Below, in pieces: positions 5,891 through 14,733 of a stretch of DNA of 64,000 nucleotides (the stretch's first letter is position 1; the number at the start of each line of letters is the position of its first letter). A program made the translations under genes and the position numbers. Location: assembly GCA_003214175.1 (NCBI GenBank), contig QCLZ01000003.1:24001-88000 (forward strand), in the 5' to 3' direction. The notes under the pieces are model-generated. The model was not told the origin of the DNA, did not search any database, and saw only the letters and a program-made list of their open reading frames with translations. This stretch comes from Prochlorococcus sp. AG-418-I20 (GTDB lineage: Bacteria > Cyanobacteriota > Cyanobacteriia > PCC-6307 > Cyanobiaceae).

Positions 5891-7003
5891 ATGAAGCTTT
5901 TTAAAAGCTTGCTTGTAGCGCCAGCGACATTAGGATTATTAGCTCCTATGGCTGCTACAGCAAATGAAGTTACTATTAGTGACTTTGCCCCTGCTGAAGA
6001 ACTTGCTATTACTAATAGCCGTGTAGATGGTTTAGAAGCAAGGTTAAACAACTTTGAAGCTGGTTCATTCTCTGAAACAACTTCAGCATCATTCTCAGCT
6101 GATTTTGCAATCGGTACAGTTGATGGAACATCTGGTGAAGAAGCAGTAGGAACTGCTTATGGTTTCCAGATTGACCTATCAACAAGTTTCACTGGAGAAG
6201 ATTCATTTGATGTTTCTATAGATGCTGGTACAACAGATGCTAATTCAGTATTAGATGAGCTAGACCTTAATGATGCTAGCGATACATTAACAGTCGATGG
6301 TATTTCATATACTTTCCCTCTTGGCGACAAGATGACAGTTTTTGTTGGTGATAGCGTTGACGGAAGTTCTCTTTACAGCACAGCTTGTGTATATGGTGGA
6401 GTAACTGACGTTCTTGATGATTGTGGAAATCAATTCTCTGCAATGGACGGTGGTGCAGGTACTGCAGCTGGTGCTAGCTTTGAAATCGGCAACGGATTCA
6501 CTGCTGCTATTGGCTATACAGGAGACGGTTCAAGTGACAGCTCTACTAATGGTTTAATGACCAAAGAGGGTCTTGATGTATATGGTGGACAACTAACATA
6601 TACTGGTGACTCATATGGTGCATCTGTAACTTACGCACTTGCAGAAACAAGTTCTACTGCTGAGACAACATACTGGGCACTTAACGGATACTGGACTCCA
6701 GAAGAAACAGGAACTGCTGTTCCTTCAATCAGTGTTGGATACGAAATGGGAGATCCTTCAACTGGTGTAGATACAGAGCAATGGTTCGTTGGACTTCAGT
6801 GGGATGAAATAGGAGCAGGAACACTTGGTGCTGCTGTTGGTACAAAAGGTGCTATCAATGAAGGAGCTACTGAGTACTATCAGTACGAAGCTTTCTATAG
6901 CTACCCAGTAAATGATTCAATGACAGTTACACCTTTGATCTATGTTGCTGAAGATTCAACTGATTCAACAGGTATCATGGTTAAAACATCATTTAGCTTC
7001 TAA
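5891..7003 (+). CDS. Outer-membrane porin-like protein, copy 1
   Basis: A 370-residue precursor with a signal peptide (about 1-24, cut after A-T-A). A short amphipathic helix (40-56, N-S-R-V-D-G-L-E-A-R-L) follows, then a Gly/Ser/Thr-rich stretch with alternating hydrophobic residues typical of a beta-barrel, ending in Phe as outer-membrane proteins do. C166 and C178 could form a disulfide in a loop. It is strongly acidic and lacks the long SLH domain of larger cyanobacterial SomA-type porins; the short helix may be its remnant. The ribosome site GAGG lies 5 bases before ATG. It differs from copy 2 at only four residues (29, 30, 251, 276). Likely role: passive uptake of small solutes across the outer membrane. 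Confidence 0.85.
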   Translation: MKLFKSLLVAPATLGLLAPMAATANEVTISDFAPAEELAITNSRVDGLEARLNNFEAGSFSETTSASFSADFAIGTVDGTSGEEAVGTAYGFQIDLSTSFTGEDSFDVSIDAGTTDANSVLDELDLNDASDTLTVDGISYTFPLGDKMTVFVGDSVDGSSLYSTACVYGGVTDVLDDCGNQFSAMDGGAGTAAGASFEIGNGFTAAIGYTGDGSSDSSTNGLMTKEGLDVYGGQLTYTGDSYGASVTYALAETSSTAETTYWALNGYWTPEETGTAVPSISVGYEMGDPSTGVDTEQWFVGLQWDEIGAGTLGAAVGTKGAINEGATEYYQYEAFYSYPVNDSMTVTPLIYVAEDSTDSTGIMVKTSFSF

Positions 7004-7041
7004 TTTATAACTTAAGTTAGAAAATCTTACACACAAATAAA

Positions 7042-7069
7042 AGACCTGCCATTAGGTAGGTCTTTTTTT
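7042..7069 (+). terminator. Intrinsic terminator of porin copy 1
   Basis: AGACCTGCC (7042-7050) pairs with GGTAGGTCT (one G-U) around loop ATTA, followed by seven T. It is identical to the hairpin after copy 2, so each porin should make its own transcript. Confidence 0.9.
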
Positions 7070-7165
7070 ATGTATTTGTGCCTATGTTTAATTTGTCATA
7101 CATTCTCTTACCTGTTTTGAAATTTTTGTTATTATTAAGAAAAATATTCTGTGTGAGGAATTTTT

Positions 7166-8278
7166 ATGAAGCTTTTTAAAAGCTTGCTTGTAGCGCCAGC
7201 GACATTAGGATTATTAGCTCCTATGGCTGCTACAGCAAACGAAGTTACTGTTAATGACTTTGCCCCTGCTGAAGAACTTGCTATTACTAATAGCCGTGTA
7301 GATGGTTTAGAAGCAAGGTTAAACAACTTTGAAGCTGGTTCATTCTCTGAAACAACTTCAGCATCATTCTCAGCTGATTTTGCAATCGGTACAGTTGATG
7401 GAACATCTGGTGAAGAAGCAGTAGGAACTGCTTATGGTTTCCAGATTGACCTATCAACAAGTTTCACTGGAGAAGATTCATTTGATGTTTCTATAGATGC
7501 TGGTACAACAGATGCTAATTCAGTATTAGATGAGCTAGACCTTAATGATGCTAGCGATACATTAACAGTCGATGGTATTTCATATACTTTCCCTCTTGGC
7601 GACAAGATGACAGTTTTTGTTGGTGATAGCGTTGACGGAAGTTCTCTTTACAGCACAGCTTGTGTATATGGTGGAGTAACTGACGTTCTTGATGATTGTG
7701 GAAATCAATTCTCTGCAATGGACGGTGGTGCAGGTACTGCAGCTGGTGCTAGCTTTGAAATCGGCAACGGATTCACTGCTGCTATTGGCTATACAGGAGA
7801 CGGTTCAAGTGACAGCTCTACTAATGGTTTAATGACCAAAGAGGGTCTTGATGTATATGGTGGACAACTAACATATACTGGTGACTCATATGGTGCATCT
7901 GTAACTTACGCACTTAAAGAAACAAGTTCTACTGCTGAGACAACATACTGGGCACTTAACGGATACTGGACTCCAGAAGAAACAGGAACTTCTGTTCCTT
8001 CAATCAGTGTTGGATACGAAATGGGAGATCCTTCAACTGGTGTAGATACAGAGCAATGGTTCGTTGGACTTCAGTGGGATGAAATAGGAGCAGGAACACT
8101 TGGTGCTGCTGTTGGTACAAAAGGTGCTATCAATGAAGGAGCTACTGAGTACTATCAGTACGAAGCTTTCTATAGCTACCCAGTAAATGATTCAATGACA
8201 GTTACACCTTTGATCTATGTTGCTGAAGATTCAACTGATTCAACAGGTATCATGGTTAAAACATCATTTAGCTTCTAA
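7166..8278 (+). CDS. Outer-membrane porin-like protein, copy 2
   Basis: A 370-residue near-identical tandem copy of the gene at 5891, differing at residues 29 (Val), 30 (Asn), 251 (Lys instead of Ala) and 276 (Ser). It has the same signal peptide, short helix, barrel-like body and terminal Phe. The ribosome site GAGG lies 7 bases before ATG rather than 5, and the upstream region is unrelated to that of copy 1, so the copies may be expressed differently. The Ala-to-Lys change at 251 adds a positive charge, perhaps in a loop or pore-facing strand. Same inferred function: outer-membrane solute channel. Confidence 0.85.
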   Translation: MKLFKSLLVAPATLGLLAPMAATANEVTVNDFAPAEELAITNSRVDGLEARLNNFEAGSFSETTSASFSADFAIGTVDGTSGEEAVGTAYGFQIDLSTSFTGEDSFDVSIDAGTTDANSVLDELDLNDASDTLTVDGISYTFPLGDKMTVFVGDSVDGSSLYSTACVYGGVTDVLDDCGNQFSAMDGGAGTAAGASFEIGNGFTAAIGYTGDGSSDSSTNGLMTKEGLDVYGGQLTYTGDSYGASVTYALKETSSTAETTYWALNGYWTPEETGTSVPSISVGYEMGDPSTGVDTEQWFVGLQWDEIGAGTLGAAVGTKGAINEGATEYYQYEAFYSYPVNDSMTVTPLIYVAEDSTDSTGIMVKTSFSF

Positions 8279-8316
8279 TTTATAACTTAAGTTAGAAAAT
8301 CTTACACACAAATAAA

Positions 8317-8343
8317 AGACCTGCCATTAGGTAGGTCTTTTTT
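8317..8343 (+). terminator. Intrinsic terminator of porin copy 2
   Basis: Same nine-pair hairpin as at 7042, at exactly 1275 bp offset, followed by a run of T. Confidence 0.9.
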
Positions 8344-8522
8344 AATGTTCTTTATATATTGACTCTAGAACTAGTCTTAATTATTGTTTAATAATCTTAT
8401 TTTAGGATTTTTCTTCAAGCTTAAGTAAAAATCAAATTTGTAGTTTTAGAGTAATTTATATACAAATGGTTATCTTTTATTTAAATTATTATATATATGA
8501 CAATGCTAATTAGATTCTCAAA

Positions 8523-8660
8523 ATGTCACCTATTTTTAAATGTCTAATTTGTCGCAGAGATATCGAGAGATCTACAAAAACCTTTTGGAGTAAAAAAGGG
8601 CATTTACTGTGTTCATCTTGTTTAGATAGTATTGATAAAAATTCGTCAAGCAAAACATAA
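8523..8660 (+). CDS. 45-residue protein with two CxxC motifs
   Basis: Begins M-S-P-I-F-K-C and carries C7/C10 and C30/C33, a spacing able to bind one zinc as a small ribbon or knuckle; H27 is also available. It ends with a Ser/Asn-rich tail. No convincing ribosome site is seen. It stands alone between the porin terminator and a minus-strand hairpin. It is too short for usual callers but has coherent codon content. I do not know a family name. Confidence 0.5.
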   Translation: MSPIFKCLICRRDIERSTKTFWSKKGHLLCSSCLDSIDKNSSSKT

Positions 8661-8976
8661 ATAATAAATTATCTTTACTAAAACAAAATAAAAAACATCC
8701 CCAATTTGATTGGGAATGTAGTTAATGATATCTATAAAGTGATTCTTTGCTTTATCCAAATTAATCTACCAAAGTCATGTCGATTTTAAAAAAAATTTTT
8801 AATTCAAATATGACTGAAGAGTTTTAATTTTTCAAAGAAGTAACAAAAAATAAGTTAGTAAATTATTACTCCTTGAACATACATTTGAAGATACATAAAT
8901 AATCTCCAAATAATTTCAAGAGGTTTTAGAATTTAAAAATTATTAAATCTAAATATTAAGTGAATTTAAGTGTTGC
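8661..8976. other. Gap with only a hairpin
   Basis: AT-rich non-coding sequence between the small CxxC gene and hli. Apart from the hairpin at 8687-8719 I see no gene or repeat. Confidence 0.4.
8687..8719 (-). terminator. Probable minus-strand terminator
   Basis: Bases 8695-8704 pair with 8710-8719 (nine of ten positions) around a 5-base loop. Read on the minus strand the hairpin is followed by a T-rich run. The nearest upstream minus-strand gene is hli, 258 bp away. Confidence 0.5.
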
Positions 8977-9084
8977 TTAAAACCAACCTGGAATAATTTG
9001 TCCAGTAGTAACATAAGCACCAACTGCTGCAACGAAACCTAACATTGCTGCCCAACCGTTAAAACGTTCTGCTTCAGGAGTCAT
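8977..9084 (-). CDS. hli: High-light-inducible protein (Hli/Scp)
   Basis: A 35-residue one-helix chlorophyll-binding-type protein. It has the family core E-R-F-N-G-W-A-A-M-L-G-F at residues 6-17; Glu6 and Asn9 are the expected pigment-ligand positions. The helix continues to a short tail ending G-W-F. Hli proteins sit in the thylakoid membrane with photosystem assembly intermediates and protect under light stress. Prochlorococcus carries many short copies like this. A candidate promoter is at 9113-9142. It is below normal ORF length cut-offs; the motif match makes the call firm. Confidence 0.92.
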   Translation of the reverse strand: MTPEAERFNGWAAMLGFVAAVGAYVTTGQIIPGWF

Positions 9085-9392
9085 AATAATAAGAGATGAA
9101 TTTATGTAAACGATTGTAACAGGTTTTATGAAGCTTTGTAAAGTATATTCTTGATAGTTAAAAAATTAAATATTTTTTCTTATTAAAAAGAATTTTTTGT
9201 GGCAATAATGATTCATAAATGCATATATGCTCATTTCTTGTTGATTTTTTGATTCATTGAAAAAATATATTAAGCATTTTGAAAATAAAAGAAAACCTTA
9301 ATTTATGGTTATGTTTAAAAGTTATATTTTATGAAATTTTGGATTTGTTTCTATTACGAAATTTGCAAATAATGAACTCAAATTATTAAATG
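9085..9392. other. Gap between hli and tRNA-Lys
   Basis: AT-rich sequence without a supportable gene. It holds the presumed hli promoter near its left end; nothing else stands out. Confidence 0.4.
9113..9142 (-). promoter_or_regulatory. Candidate sigma70-type promoter of hli
   Basis: On the minus strand TTTACA (9137-9142) and TACAAT (9113-9118) are 18 bp apart, placing a start about 20 bases before the hli ATG. Position supports it; promoters are easily found by chance in AT-rich DNA. Confidence 0.4.
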
Positions 9393-9464
9393 TGGGTCGC
9401 CTGAGATTCGAACTCAGGACCAGCCGGTTAAAAGCCGGATGCTCTACCACTGAGCTAGCGACCC
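9393..9464 (-). tRNA. tRNA-Lys (anticodon UUU)
   Basis: Minus-strand cloverleaf of 72 nt: acceptor GGGTCGC/GCGACCC, discriminator A, anticodon stem CCGG/CCGG with loop CTTTTAA giving TTT, and T arm GAGTTCGAATCTC. No CCA is encoded. No partial copy was noticed nearby, unlike tRNA-Pro. Confidence 0.96.
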
Positions 9465-9640
9465 ATTTTGTAAAATTGAGTACATATGAAATTATCCCTT
9501 TTAAAGGCAAAAAAAACAACTTTTTATCTTAAGTTAAACAATAGAAAAACAATTCTTAACTTATTAAATAAAAAATTAAACATTCTCTCTATATTTCCAG
9601 TTGAAAGGTAAAATAATTAATAAATAATAGAATTTCAAAA

Positions 9641-9757
9641 ATGCTAAGAACTATCGTAGTATTCGCTCCAATCATCGCTGCTTTGGCTTGGGTTGTATTC
9701 AATATACAAAAACCAGCAAGAGAACAATTTAATAGAGATTTTTTGGGTAAGGATTAA
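9641..9757 (+). CDS. psbY: Photosystem II protein Y
   Basis: A 38-residue protein with one membrane helix (about 3-22, starting L-R-T-I-V-V-F-A-P) and a polar tail ending G-K-D. This is the pattern of cyanobacterial PsbY, a peripheral low-mass subunit of photosystem II near cytochrome b559. Its stop is 6 bp before the TTG start of trmFO, so the two are likely co-transcribed. Identification rests on remembered family sequence and size. Confidence 0.85.
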   Translation: MLRTIVVFAPIIAALAWVVFNIQKPAREQFNRDFLGKD

Positions 9758-9763
9758 CCCAAC

Positions 9764-11176
9764 TTGACAGACAAACAAGTAATAGTAATTGGGGCAGGTC
9801 TTGCGGGTTCAGAAGCAGCATGGCAAGTAGCTAACTCTGGTGTGCCAGTGAAATTAGTTGAAATGAGACCCTTAAAATCAACACCAGCTCATAATACGAC
9901 TGAATTTGGCGAATTAGTTTGTAGTAATAGTTTTGGAGCTTTAAGTCCAGATAGAGCAGCAGGTTTATTACAAAGCGAGTTAAGATTTTTTAACTCTTTA
10001 ATTATTAGAACTGCTGATAAATTTGCTGTTCCAGCTGGGGGTGCTTTAGCTGTTGATAGATCTAAATTCAGTAAGACCTTAACTGAAGTTTTATCTAATC
10101 ATCCTTTAATTGAAATTAAGAGATTTGAACAACTAGATATCCCAAGTAAAGATAACATAACTATTCTCGCAACTGGTCCATTAACATCAGATCCATTGTC
10201 CTATGAAATCCAAAATTTTACAGGAATAAACGCCTGCCATTTTTTTGATGCTGCTAGTCCAATAATTTATGGTGATACTATTGATCAAGAGATCGTTTTT
10301 AAAGCTAGTAGATACGACAAAGGAGATCCGGCATATGTAAATTGTCCTATGGATAAAAATGTCTACATCAATTTCAGGAATGCTCTAATAGAAGGAGAAC
10401 AAGCTGAATTAAAAGAATTTGAGAAAGAATCAGCTAATTTCTTTGAAGCTTGTTTGCCAATCGAAGAAATTGCTAGAAGAGGAATTGACACCATGAGATA
10501 CGGACCTTTGAAAGCTATTGGATTATGGAATCCAAAATGGGGAAATTTATTTGATAGGGAAAATAGATTAAAAAATCGTCCTCACGCAATCGTTCAATTA
10601 AGGATGGAAGATCTCGAAGGAAAGTTACTAAATATGGTCGGTTTTCAAACAAATCTTAAATGGTCAGAACAAAAAAGAATTTTTAGGATGATTCCCGGTT
10701 TAGAAAAAGCTGAATTTGTCCGTTTTGGAGTAATGCATAGAAATACTTTTTTAGAATCTCCAAAATTACTTTTGCCTACACTGCAATTTATGAAAAGAGA
10801 AAATCTTTTAGCCGCAGGTCAGATAACAGGTACGGAAGGTTATGCAGCCGCCACTGCTGGGGGCTTGCTCGCAGGAATAAATGCATCTTTATTAGCCAAG
10901 GGTAAAAACCCGGTAACTTTTCCTGATGTATCAATGATTGGGTCTCTTATGAACTTCATTAGTAATAGAAACCAAATTTTGGCTAATCAGAAAAAAAATA
11001 GATTTCAGCCAATGCCAGCTTCATTTGGTTTAGTTCCAAAACTAACTAAAAGAATAAAAGATAAAAGATTAAGGTACAGAGCTTATCAAAAGAGATCAAT
11101 AGAAACTTTAAATGGTTTTAAGCAAATATTAGATTCTTGTTTTGAAAAAGATCACTTACTTATCAAAATTAACTAA
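9764..11176 (+). CDS. trmFO: Methylenetetrahydrofolate--tRNA-(uracil-5-)-methyltransferase TrmFO
   Basis: A flavoprotein that makes 5-methyluridine at position 54 of tRNA using methylene-THF and reduced FAD. The 470-residue protein has an N-terminal dinucleotide-binding fold [13 protein letters not shown] (6-18), the [12 protein letters not shown] motif with the family cysteine, and the C-terminal [17 protein letters not shown]-binding stretch. The start is TTG at 9764; no ATG lies upstream in frame after psbY. The older name is gid. Confidence 0.95.
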   Translation: MTDKQVIVIGAGLAGSEAAWQVANSGVPVKLVEMRPLKSTPAHNTTEFGELVCSNSFGALSPDRAAGLLQSELRFFNSLIIRTADKFAVPAGGALAVDRSKFSKTLTEVLSNHPLIEIKRFEQLDIPSKDNITILATGPLTSDPLSYEIQNFTGINACHFFDAASPIIYGDTIDQEIVFKASRYDKGDPAYVNCPMDKNVYINFRNALIEGEQAELKEFEKESANFFEACLPIEEIARRGIDTMRYGPLKAIGLWNPKWGNLFDRENRLKNRPHAIVQLRMEDLEGKLLNMVGFQTNLKWSEQKRIFRMIPGLEKAEFVRFGVMHRNTFLESPKLLLPTLQFMKRENLLAAGQITGTEGYAAATAGGLLAGINASLLAKGKNPVTFPDVSMIGSLMNFISNRNQILANQKKNRFQPMPASFGLVPKLTKRIKDKRLRYRAYQKRSIETLNGFKQILDSCFEKDHLLIKIN

Positions 11177-11201
11177 TATTAATTTATGCAATGATTCAAA
11201 A

Positions 11202-12746
11202 ATGAAATCTAATAAGGGTAATTTCGATGCAATTATTATTGGCTCAGGAATAGGCGGGTTAGTAACTGCATCGCAATTAGCAGCAAAGGGAGCTCAAGTT
11301 TTAGTTCTTGAGAAATATATTATTCCAGGAGGAAGTGGAGGCTCTTTCAAGAGAAAAGGTTATACCTTTGATGTTGGGGCTTCAATGATATTTGGATTTG
11401 GAGATAAAGGGTATACTAATTTACTTACTCGCGCATTAAAGGATGTAAATGAAAAATGCGAAACTATTCCTGATCCTGTGCAACTGGAATATCATTTGCC
11501 AAATAAATTTGATATTTCAGTAGATAAAAATTATGAGAAATTTATAAACAAATTATCAGCTACTTTTCCTAAGGAAAAAGAAGGTATAAGGAAATTCTAC
11601 GATACTTGTTCAAATGTATTTAGATGCTTGGATTCAATGCCTCTTTTATCAATAGAGGATCCAAGTTATCTTTTTAAAGTTTTCTTTAAATCCCCACTAT
11701 CTTGTTTAGGCTTAGCCAGATGGCTACCTGTAAATGCTGGGGATGTTGCTAGAAAGTTTATAAAAGATCCCGAGCTCTTAAGGTTTATAGATATAGAATG
11801 TTTTTGTTGGTCAGTAATGCCTGCTCTTAAAACTCCTATGATTAATGCAGGGATGGTTTTTACCGATAGGCATGTTGGCGGTATAAATTATCCAAGAGGT
11901 GGGGTAGGAAAGATTGCAGAGAAATTAGTTTCAGGTATTGAAAAATTAGGTAGTAAAATTCGTTATAAAGCTAATGTAACTGAAATACTAATAAAGGAAG
12001 AGAAAGCAGTAGGAGTTAGGCTTTCAAATGGTGAAGAAATTTATTCAAATTTTATTGTATCTAATTCCACTCGATGGGACACCTTTGGTCTAGAAGATAA
12101 AAAGAAAGGATTAATTGCAAGTAAGAATGTTCCAAAAAGTGAATATAAATGGGCAGAGACCTACAAACCCTCCCCGTCTTTTGTCTCAATTCATCTTGGA
12201 GTAGAGAAAAATGTAATAAAGGATAATTTTAATTGCCATCATATAATTGTTGAGAATTGGGATAATTTAGAAAGTGAAAAGGGAGTTATTTTTGTCTCTA
12301 TACCTACTCTGCTTGACTCATCTTTAGCTCCAGAGGGTAAACATATCGTACATGCATTTACGCCTTCATCAATGAATGAATGGGAAGGTCTATCAAGGAA
12401 AGAATACCTTCAAAAGAAAGATGAATACTTTTCCTTCATCATTGAGAGGATTTCAACTATCCTTCCAAATCTACAAAAAAATATTGAACATAAAGAAATT
12501 GGTACACCAAAAACCCATAAAAAGTTTCTTGGAAGGTATCAAGGTAGTTATGGACCTATTCCTAGTCAAAAGTTACTTGGACTTTTGCCAATGCCTTTTA
12601 ATAGTACAAAGATTAAAAACCTTTATTGCGTTGGAGATTCATGTTTCCCAGGGCAAGGCCTAAATGCAGTAGCTTTTAGTGGATACGCTTGCGCTCATAA
12701 GATAGGTGCAAAATTAAAGATAAATAGTTTTAAATTACCAAACTAA
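11202..12746 (+). CDS. crtH: Carotene (prolycopene) isomerase CrtH
   Basis: An FAD-dependent isomerase turning poly-cis lycopene into all-trans lycopene in carotenoid synthesis. The frame opens at 11142 inside trmFO, but the ATG at 11202 (M-K-S-N-K-G-N-F-D) places the dinucleotide fold I-I-I-G-S-G-I-G-G-L at the usual distance, giving 514 residues. It has E-K-Y-I-I-P-G-G-S-G-G-S, G-Y-T-F-D-V-G-A-S and a C-terminal L-Y-C-V-G-D-S-C-F-P-G-Q-G stretch typical of CrtISO. It could be confused with CrtI-type desaturases, but P-G-G-S-G-G-S and the C-terminus favour CrtH. Confidence 0.9.
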   Translation: MKSNKGNFDAIIIGSGIGGLVTASQLAAKGAQVLVLEKYIIPGGSGGSFKRKGYTFDVGASMIFGFGDKGYTNLLTRALKDVNEKCETIPDPVQLEYHLPNKFDISVDKNYEKFINKLSATFPKEKEGIRKFYDTCSNVFRCLDSMPLLSIEDPSYLFKVFFKSPLSCLGLARWLPVNAGDVARKFIKDPELLRFIDIECFCWSVMPALKTPMINAGMVFTDRHVGGINYPRGGVGKIAEKLVSGIEKLGSKIRYKANVTEILIKEEKAVGVRLSNGEEIYSNFIVSNSTRWDTFGLEDKKKGLIASKNVPKSEYKWAETYKPSPSFVSIHLGVEKNVIKDNFNCHHIIVENWDNLESEKGVIFVSIPTLLDSSLAPEGKHIVHAFTPSSMNEWEGLSRKEYLQKKDEYFSFIIERISTILPNLQKNIEHKEIGTPKTHKKFLGRYQGSYGPIPSQKLLGLLPMPFNSTKIKNLYCVGDSCFPGQGLNAVAFSGYACAHKIGAKLKINSFKLPN

Positions 12747-12764
12747 ATAGGGCTTTATAAAATT

Positions 12765-13292
12765 ATGGAAAAGTTTAAAACTCTTTTTTTTGTAAAAAGT
12801 TCATTAATTTCTCTATACCTAGCACTTACAATTCCAATACCATTTATTTCAATTGATAGATTAAAAAATATATCTTTTTTTATTTTCATACTAGGAGTGT
12901 ATTTAATTACAATGCTCACAAGTGATTACGTGGTGACTTGTGATAAAAAGATTTCATACAAAACTAGCAAAATTTCAAAATTTTTTGGGAGAAATAGTTG
13001 GGATATTCTTTGGAAAGATATTAAATTAATTCAATCCTTACCCACTAGTCAGGGAAGTAAAGTCTATTACTTTAATACTAGTAAAGGTGATAATTTTCTT
13101 GTCCCACAAAGGATTGAGAATTTTGAGGAATTTTTATTAATAATTTCTAAAAAAACTGGAATAGATGTTGCAAATATATCTTACATTTCACCTTTATGGA
13201 CTTATAAAGTATTGACACTAATATCATTTTTAATGATTATTGGGGAAATTTATGCTTTTAAATATCAGATATTATCGACGCTAAATCTATAG
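12765..13292 (+). CDS. Hypothetical membrane protein, possible PH-like domain
   Basis: A 175-residue protein with two N-terminal hydrophobic helices (about 10-26 and 33-51) and one near the C-terminus (about 148-166). Between them is a roughly 80-residue soluble part with beta-strand-like alternation (Y-V-V-T-C-D-K-K-I-S-Y, W-K-D-I-K-L-I) that resembles a bacterial PH-like domain. It follows crtH by 18 bp, and its last 28 bp overlap the 3' end of the convergent response-regulator gene. Function unknown. Confidence 0.7.
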   Translation: MEKFKTLFFVKSSLISLYLALTIPIPFISIDRLKNISFFIFILGVYLITMLTSDYVVTCDKKISYKTSKISKFFGRNSWDILWKDIKLIQSLPTSQGSKVYYFNTSKGDNFLVPQRIENFEEFLLIISKKTGIDVANISYISPLWTYKVLTLISFLMIIGEIYAFKYQILSTLNL

Positions 13293-14002
13293 CCTTGTTG
13301 TCTTACTGTTGTTATTCCTCCCCCTTCTCCTAGTCCTGCCTGCTCTAATTTTCTTCTCAATGTCAAGACTTGAGTGTCAACAGATCTTGGCCCGCCGCTG
13401 AATGGGGGCCAGGCCATCCTTAGAAGCTCTTGGCGACTTCTTACCATACCAGGAGGCATAAGAAGAGCGCAAAGCAGTGCGAACTCTCTTGGGCTAAGTT
13501 CTACAGGTTTTTCGCTGAGAGTTACTTGTCTTAAAAGAAGATGAACTTCTAAAGGTCCAACTTCTACTTTCTCTTGTAATCCTATTCTCCCTCTTTTTAG
13601 TAGGGTTCTACATCTTGCCGCTAGCTCTTCTAGTCCAAAAGGCTTTCTGAGGACATCATCAGCTCCTTCATCGAGCAGATTTACTAAAGCTTCAACACCT
13701 GATCTTGCAGTAAGAACGATAACTGAACAGCCTAATTGTTGGGCAAGCCTCATGGCTGTATTTTGTTCAAGTATTTCTGCGCTGACCAACAGGTCAGGTG
13801 ATTGTTCCCTGCATAGGTCAACTGCTTCAGCTGCTGATCCAACTGCAGCTGCAAGATGACCATCTTGACGAAGCCTTTGTACAAGGACCGTTCTAAGTGT
13901 GGGGTGTGGTTCAACAACAAGAACTCTTGAGGGAGTTTGAGAGCTTGTAGGCAATTCGGAACTGCCAGGAGTTGAAGCTAAGATTTGCTCAGTTGATTGC
14001 AT
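13265..14002 (-). CDS. Atypical OmpR-type response regulator lacking the phosphoacceptor Asp
   Basis: A 245-residue protein: a 25-residue Ser/Thr/Pro-rich leader, a receiver-like domain (about 26-137) and a winged-helix DNA-binding domain (about 148-243). The receiver keeps Thr98 and Lys120-Pro121, but the acidic pair is Glu31-Pro32 and the phosphorylated Asp position (after P69-D70-L-L-V-S) is Ala75. Phosphorylation-driven control is therefore unlikely. The DNA-binding half is normal (E-L-S-P-R-E-F-A-L-L, V-D-T-Q-V-L-T-L-R-R-K-L, R-Q-Q-G-Y-R-F). The gene is visibly GC-richer and richer in Arg, Ala and Leu than its neighbours. It has no adjacent kinase. A phosphorylation-independent transcription factor is the likeliest reading. 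Confidence 0.88.
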   Translation of the reverse strand: MQSTEQILASTPGSSELPTSSQTPSRVLVVEPHPTLRTVLVQRLRQDGHLAAAVGSAAEAVDLCREQSPDLLVSAEILEQNTAMRLAQQLGCSVIVLTARSGVEALVNLLDEGADDVLRKPFGLEELAARCRTLLKRGRIGLQEKVEVGPLEVHLLLRQVTLSEKPVELSPREFALLCALLMPPGMVRSRQELLRMAWPPFSGGPRSVDTQVLTLRRKLEQAGLGEGGGITTVRQQGYRFSVDNI

Positions 14003-14088
14003 TCTTAATTACTGTTGGGCCAGGCAATTTTTTATCATCCTTAATAAGGTATAACAAATGCTTAATAAAAATCAGAATCTATCGAATT

Positions 14089-14358
14089 ATGACATCTTTT
14101 GAAAATCCAAAGGCAATTCGTCATTTTCAATCAATTTGCGATAGTTGCCAAGACTTGGTTACTCGTTTTCATACGCCATCAGACCTTAAATTATTTAGTG
14201 ATGGTTACCTCCAAGCCTTAAGGAATTGCAGTAGTTTAGAGCAGAGAGATCAAGAGAAATTAGAAAAATTAATAGAAAGATGGATTTTAGATCCATCAAG
14301 TTTTATTGATCCAAATGAAGAGGGGAATAAAGGATTTTTTGATAAAAAAAGGATTTAA
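14089..14358 (+). CDS. Conserved small cyanobacterial-type protein
   Basis: The frame is open from 13972 inside the divergent regulator, but the ATG at 14089 gives a compact 89-residue soluble protein. It is mostly helical, with a C-x2-C (I-C-D-S-C) near residue 17, a G-Y-L-Q-A-L-R motif and L-E-K-L-I-E-R-W near the end. Such small proteins are widespread in marine cyanobacteria without assigned function. The start choice rests on removing the overlap with the regulator's coding start. Confidence 0.65.
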   Translation: MTSFENPKAIRHFQSICDSCQDLVTRFHTPSDLKLFSDGYLQALRNCSSLEQRDQEKLEKLIERWILDPSSFIDPNEEGNKGFFDKKRI

Positions 14359-14406
14359 AATATTAATTTTTATTAACTAAATCAGTATTTATACTTACTA
14401 ATTGTC

Positions 14407-14730
14407 TTAAGACGCTAATTCAATTTCTATTTTTTCTTTTAAGGATCCTGAATTGTACATTTCAATAAGAATATCTGATCCACCAAGAAATTCTCCTTTT
14501 AAATAAACTTGTGGAATTGTTGGCCAATCTGAATATTCTTTGATTCCTTCCCTTACTTCGAAATCGCTTAAAACATCAAATGTACTAAATTCAACTCCTA
14601 ATGAATTAAGTATTTGAACTACATTGTTTGAAAAACCGCATTGAGGCATTAATTTGGTTCCTTTCATAAATACCATTATTGGATTGGAATCAATTAGTTG
14701 TTGAATTTTATCTTTAGTTAAGTTGTCCAT
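14407..14730 (-). CDS. grxD: Monothiol glutaredoxin (Grx4/GrxD type)
   Basis: A 107-residue protein with the monothiol C-G-F-S active site (31-34), K-G-T (23-25) and W-P-T-I-P-Q-V-Y glutathione-site motif. This class binds a bridging [2Fe-2S] cluster with glutathione and delivers Fe-S clusters rather than reducing disulfides. The bolA gene lies directly upstream with a 3-bp gap, and Grx4-BolA heterodimers share a cluster, so the pair is functional as well as positional. Confidence 0.95.
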   Translation of the reverse strand: MDNLTKDKIQQLIDSNPIMVFMKGTKLMPQCGFSNNVVQILNSLGVEFSTFDVLSDFEVREGIKEYSDWPTIPQVYLKGEFLGGSDILIEMYNSGSLKEKIEIELAS

Positions 14731-14733
14731 AAT

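Larger units (their letters stand above)
5878..8341 (+). repeat. Tandem duplication of a porin gene with its terminator
   Basis: The two copies are offset by 1275 bp (5891-7066 and 7166-8341). Within the 1113-bp coding parts I count six differing bases, clustered near codons 25-30, 251 and 276. The 3' flank including the terminator hairpin is identical. The 5' flank shares only GTGTGAGGAATTT and differs by a two-base insertion. Such identity points to recent duplication or ongoing gene conversion. Confidence 0.95.

Noticed and set aside
11142-11201. Upstream ATG for CrtH at 11142
   Set aside because: It would overlap trmFO by 35 bp and add 20 residues ahead of the nucleotide-binding fold that homologues do not need.
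12376-12663. Plus-strand open frame inside crtH
   Set aside because: It lies wholly within the well-supported crtH coding sequence in another frame.
13972-14088. Longer N-terminus for the 89-residue protein at 14089
   Set aside because: It would overlap the divergent regulator's start and adds a segment of low-complexity composition; the ATG at 14089 is better.
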